Shown one piece after another: positions 6,574 through 9,131 of a stretch of DNA of 9,131 bases. The notes below the pieces were generated by a model that saw only the letters and a program-made list of their open reading frames with translations, did not search any database and was not told the DNA's origin. The position numbers and the translations under genes were made by a program. Positions within the stretch are counted from its first letter, which is position 1. Each line of letters begins with the position of its first letter. Source of the stretch: Candidatus Acidiferrum typicum (lineage in GTDB: Bacteria > Acidobacteriota > Terriglobia > Acidiferrales > UBA7541); contig JAOAPW010000115.1 of assembly GCA_025463105.1 (NCBI GenBank), positions 1-9,131 on the forward strand, given 5' to 3'.

Positions 6574-6594
6574 CTGAGGGCATACTCATGTCAA
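6566..6594 (-). promoter_or_regulatory. Sigma-70-type promoter of the toxin-antitoxin operon
   Basis: On the - strand a perfect -35 TTGACA (6594-6589) is separated by exactly 17 nt from TAATAT (6571-6566, 4 of 6 to the -10 consensus). Transcription should begin near 6559-6558, leaving only about 6 nt before the toxin ATG. The -35 starts about 10 nt beyond the glnA terminator hairpin, insulating the module from glnA transcription. Confidence 0.7.
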
Positions 6595-6599
6595 CTTTA

Positions 6600-6632
6600 A
6601 ACAAAAACGCCCCGATTACATCGGGGCGTTTT
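6600..6632 (-). terminator. Intrinsic terminator of glnA
   Basis: AAAACGCCCCGA (6604-6615) and TCGGGGCGTTTT (6621-6632) form a perfect 12-bp, GC-rich stem around TTACA. Read on the - strand, the stem ends in TTTTTGTTTAAA, a good U-tract, and it lies 46 nt after the glnA stop. A shorter T4 run follows on the + strand, so weak bidirectional action is possible, but no + strand gene feeds it. Confidence 0.9.
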
Positions 6633-6678
6633 GTCGATTGAGAAAGACCGGGCCGGCAAATCCACCGTACACGGAAAC

Positions 6679-8100
6679 CTAGATATCGTAATAGAGATGG
6701 AACTCATACGGGTGCGGCCGCATCCGAACGGGATCCGATTCGTTTTTCCGCTTGTAGTTGATCCAGAGTTCGATGAATTCCTTGGTGAAGACGTCGCCCT
6801 CCAGCAAGAACTTGTGATCTTTGCTGAGTTCTCCGAGCGCCTCGTCGAGCGAGCCGGGCATGGAAGCGATGCTGCTCGCCTCTTCCGCGTCCAGCTCGAA
6901 AATATCTTTATCGAGCGGCTGGCCGGGATCGATTTTGTGCTTTATGCCGTCCAGGCCGGCCATCAACATGGCGGAGAAAGCCAAGTATGGATTGCATGAC
7001 GGGTCCGGAGGACGGAACTCAAGTCGCTTGGCCTTGGGGCTTGCGGAATACACTGGAATACGAACGGCAGCCGAGCGGTTGCGCTTGGAATATGCCAGGT
7101 TCACAGGAGCTTCATAGCCGGGCACCAGGCGCTTGTAGGAGTTCGTGCCCGGAGCGATGATGGCCGAAAGCGCGCGAGCATGTTTGAGCAAACCGCCCGC
7201 GTACCACAGCGCCATCTGCGAAAGCCCCGCGTAGCCGTCTCCCGCAAACAATGGCTTGCCTTTCTTCCACAACGATTGGTGCGTATGCATCCCGGAACCG
7301 TTGTCGGAAAAAATCGGCTTGGGCATGAATGTCACGGTCTTTCCATACTGGTAGGCCGTGTTCTTCGCGACGTATTTATACTTCATCATGTTGTCGGCGG
7401 ATTTCAGCAGCGTATCGAAACGCAGGTCGATTTCCGCCTGTCCGGCAGTCGCCACCTCGTGGTGATGGCACTCCACATCCATCCCGATCTGCATCATCTT
7501 CAAAACCATTTCCGATCGCAGGTCTTGGAAGTGGTCGGCGGGCGGAACGGGGAAGTATCCTTCCTTATACCGGGGCCGGTAACCGAGATTTTTCCCTTGA
7601 TCGCTTTCCTCGCGGCCCGAATTCCAGCGACCCTCATCCGAATCGATGAAATAAAAACCGTGCTGGGGCGCCTGATCGAAACGTATGCTGTCAAAAATAA
7701 AAAATTCAGCTTCGGCGCCGAAGAAAGCCTGGTCGGCAAGCCCGCTGGAGGCGACATAGGCCTCCGCCCGCTTGGCCACATGGCGTGGATCGCGGTGATA
7801 GGGTTTTTGTGACAGCGGGTCGGTCGCGTCGCCGATCATTACCAGCGTCGGTGTATCGCGGAATGGATCGATGAACGCAGTATCAGGATCCGGCATCAGC
7901 AGCATGTCCGATTCATGAATCGAGGCCCATCCACGAATCGAGCTGGCATCGAAGCCAAAGCCTTCCTTGAAGGATTTTTCGTCCAGTTCGCCGATGGGGT
8001 AGCTGACGTGCTGCCAGATGCCGGGCACATCAACAAATCGAAGGTCGAGAATCTTCGCGTTATTTTTCTTTGCAAATTCAAGTACGCCTTTTGGGTCCAT
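6679..8100 (-). CDS. glnA: Type I glutamine synthetase
   Basis: This 473-residue enzyme condenses glutamate and ammonia with ATP to glutamine and forms cytoplasmic dodecamers. Catalytic elements are in order: FDASSIRGW with Asp51 (50-58), FFGAEAEFF with Glu130/Glu132 (126-134), HHHEVATAGQAEID with Glu215 and Glu223 (212-225), GSGMHTHQS with His272 (268-276), KRLVPGYEAP with Arg324 and Glu330 (323-332), and RLEFRPPD with Glu361 and Arg363 (359-366). It is the length of the longer GSI-beta form, which is normally controlled by adenylylation of a tyrosine in a Y-D-L-x-P-E-E motif. Here the equivalent stretch is DIFELDAEE (399-407), with Phe401 (codon TTC) where the tyrosine should be. The start at 8100 has AAGGAG (8111-8106), 5 nt upstream. 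A strong terminator ends the transcript, so glnA is probably monocistronic. Confidence 0.97.
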   Translation of the reverse strand: MDPKGVLEFAKKNNAKILDLRFVDVPGIWQHVSYPIGELDEKSFKEGFGFDASSIRGWASIHESDMLLMPDPDTAFIDPFRDTPTLVMIGDATDPLSQKPYHRDPRHVAKRAEAYVASSGLADQAFFGAEAEFFIFDSIRFDQAPQHGFYFIDSDEGRWNSGREESDQGKNLGYRPRYKEGYFPVPPADHFQDLRSEMVLKMMQIGMDVECHHHEVATAGQAEIDLRFDTLLKSADNMMKYKYVAKNTAYQYGKTVTFMPKPIFSDNGSGMHTHQSLWKKGKPLFAGDGYAGLSQMALWYAGGLLKHARALSAIIAPGTNSYKRLVPGYEAPVNLAYSKRNRSAAVRIPVYSASPKAKRLEFRPPDPSCNPYLAFSAMLMAGLDGIKHKIDPGQPLDKDIFELDAEEASSIASMPGSLDEALGELSKDHKFLLEGDVFTKEFIELWINYKRKNESDPVRMRPHPYEFHLYYDI

Positions 8101-8157
8101 TCGCTCTCCTTAGGATAGTAAGTAGGAATGTTGGCCGTCCCGCCAGGGGAAATCGGG

Positions 8158-8187
8158 AATGTACTCAAAGCGGGCAGGACCCGTCAA
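8158..8187 (-). promoter_or_regulatory. Candidate glnA promoter
   Basis: On the - strand TTGACG (8187-8182, 5 of 6 to the -35) and TACATT (8163-8158, 4 of 6 to the -10) are 18 nt apart. Transcription would begin near 8151, giving a leader of about 50 nt before the glnA ATG. No sigma-54 GG-N10-GC element is visible in this 224-nt gap. Confidence 0.45.
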
Positions 8188-8324
8188 GCGGACCGTCTGT
8201 GTTTTTTTAGATAGACCGGATAGAAATTCTTAATGAAATCGCTACGATACTCGGCGTTCGCGAGGGGGCGCACCGTTACGAGCGAAGCTAAAAGAGAAGA
8301 TGGAAGCGAAGTGTCAAAGCAAAA

Positions 8325-9131
8325 TCAGTCGTAATACTCCTGGCCAAGGTGCGTAATCAAGTCCTCTCCCATCATCCAGCGCAGCGTATTCTTCAATTTC
8401 ATCGATTGGATGAAGAGATCGTGCTCCGGATAGAGCTCCGGGGCGCACATCGGCGATTTGAAGTAGAAACTCAGCCATTCCTGAATGCCGCGCATGCCGG
8501 CGCGCTTCGCGAGGTCCAGGAACAATACTAAATCGAGCACAATCGGGGCGGCCAAAATCGAGTCGCGGCAGAGAAAATCCACCTTGATCTGCATTGGGTA
8601 ACCAAGCCAGCCGAAGATGTCAATGCTGTCCCAGCCTTCTTTGTTGTCGCCGCGCGGCGGATAATAATTGATGCGCACCTTGTGGTGAATCTTGCCGTAA
8701 AGAGCTGGATACAGCTTCGGCTGCAAAATATATTCGAGTACACCCAGCTTCGATTCTTCCTTTGTCTTAAACGATTCGGGATCCTCCAAAACTTCACCGT
8801 CACGGTTTCCCAGGATGTTGGTCGAAAACCAGCCATCCATCCCCAGCAGTCGAGCCTTGAATCCTGGAGCGAGAATCGTCTTCATCAATGTTTGACCGGT
8901 CTTGAAATCCTTGCCGCAAATCGGCACGCCGTGTTGCTTGGCGAGTTCGGTGAGCGCTGGCACGTCCACGGTCAGATTGGGAGCTCCGTTCGCGAAGGGC
9001 ACACCGCTCGTGATGGCCGCCCAGGCATACAGCATGGACGGCGCGATTGCCGCGTGATTCGCCTTCATTGCCGCCTCGAATGTTTCGGGCGTCGCGTACA
9101 CAGCGTGGGGCTTCAGGAAAATTTCCGTCGA
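8325..9131 (-). CDS. ino1: Inositol-3-phosphate synthase, C-terminal part
   Basis: The enzyme converts D-glucose 6-phosphate to 1D-myo-inositol 3-phosphate in an NAD-dependent oxidation-aldol-reduction, the first step to inositol lipids and other inositol compounds. The frame is open to the right edge of the window, so 268 C-terminal residues are present and the N-terminal Rossmann core is missing. A GTG at 9101-9099 could pass for a start, but the conserved frame runs through it (STEIFLKPHAVYATPETF). The call rests on GKDFKTGQTLMKT (fragment residues 73-85) with the paired lysines of the catalytic region, then GMDGWFSTNILGNRDGEVL, KLGVLEYIL and the closing dimer/tetramer segment IKVDFLCRDSILAAPIVLDL. 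This sequence style belongs to the KDFKTGQT-type bacterial synthases rather than the mycobacterial form. The gene ends 224 nt before glnA on the same strand, with no clear terminator between. Confidence 0.92.
   Translation of the reverse strand, partial: STEIFLKPHAVYATPETFEAAMKANHAAIAPSMLYAWAAITSGVPFANGAPNLTVDVPALTELAKQHGVPICGKDFKTGQTLMKTILAPGFKARLLGMDGWFSTNILGNRDGEVLEDPESFKTKEESKLGVLEYILQPKLYPALYGKIHHKVRINYYPPRGDNKEGWDSIDIFGWLGYPMQIKVDFLCRDSILAAPIVLDLVLFLDLAKRAGMRGIQEWLSFYFKSPMCAPELYPEHDLFIQSMKLKNTLRWMMGEDLITHLGQEYYD

Noticed and set aside
7180..7812. 210-codon open frame on the + strand opposite glnA
   Set aside because: It lies wholly inside the conserved glnA sequence on the other strand, with Arg/His-rich shadow composition and no signals of its own.
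8112..8150. Sigma-54 promoter for glnA
   Set aside because: The best match, TGGCGGGACGGCCAACA, lacks the -12 GC at the required 10-nt spacing after GG.
8202..8208. T7 run upstream of glnA as a terminator
   Set aside because: The run is on the + strand where no gene precedes it, and no stable stem stands before it. For the - strand inositol-phosphate synthase gene it would read as A7.

Overview
The window looks like chromosomal core-metabolism DNA from a moderately GC-rich Gram-negative bacterium. The gene set fits Acidobacteriota: a KDFKTGQT-type inositol-phosphate synthase, a 473-residue NADP isocitrate dehydrogenase paired with an LDH-like malate dehydrogenase, a GT39 transferase, and scattered tetraloop palindromes. 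That placement rests on gene content and protein style only and is moderate to low confidence.

Left part, + strand: the C-terminal third of an M19 membrane-dipeptidase-type peptidase (cut by the left edge), then an exported cyclophilin-type peptidyl-prolyl isomerase, then a large multi-pass GT39/ArnT-like glycosyltransferase. The GT39 gene carries an in-frame array of 33-bp repeats, each built around a GGCTCC..GGAGCC palindrome. Its 3' end converges on the next gene across a 110-nt gap filled by an elaborate nested hairpin.

Middle part, - strand: icd (NADP isocitrate dehydrogenase) followed after 66 nt by mdh (malate dehydrogenase), a probable two-gene TCA-cycle operon with a possible weak internal promoter. 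Upstream of icd, on the same strand, is a toxin-first HigBA/RelE-type toxin-antitoxin pair. Its promoter is close to consensus (TTGACA-N17-TAATAT), its -10 is centred in a perfect 12-bp palindrome, and the predicted transcript start is only about 6 nt from the toxin ATG. A translational relic appears to lie in the same bases: an in-frame MSMPSV-stop-YYIDG just upstream of the toxin.

Right part, - strand: glnA (type I glutamine synthetase) with a strong intrinsic terminator immediately behind the toxin-antitoxin promoter, preceded by the C-terminal part of an inositol-3-phosphate synthase cut by the right edge. The GlnA adenylylation-site tyrosine is replaced by phenylalanine, which predicts that GlnE-type covalent control is absent.

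I see no CRISPR array, tRNA, rRNA, transposase or clearly new multi-gene system. The observations most worth following are the palindromic repeat family inside the GT39 coding sequence, the architecture of the toxin-antitoxin promoter and start, and the GlnA Tyr-to-Phe change.
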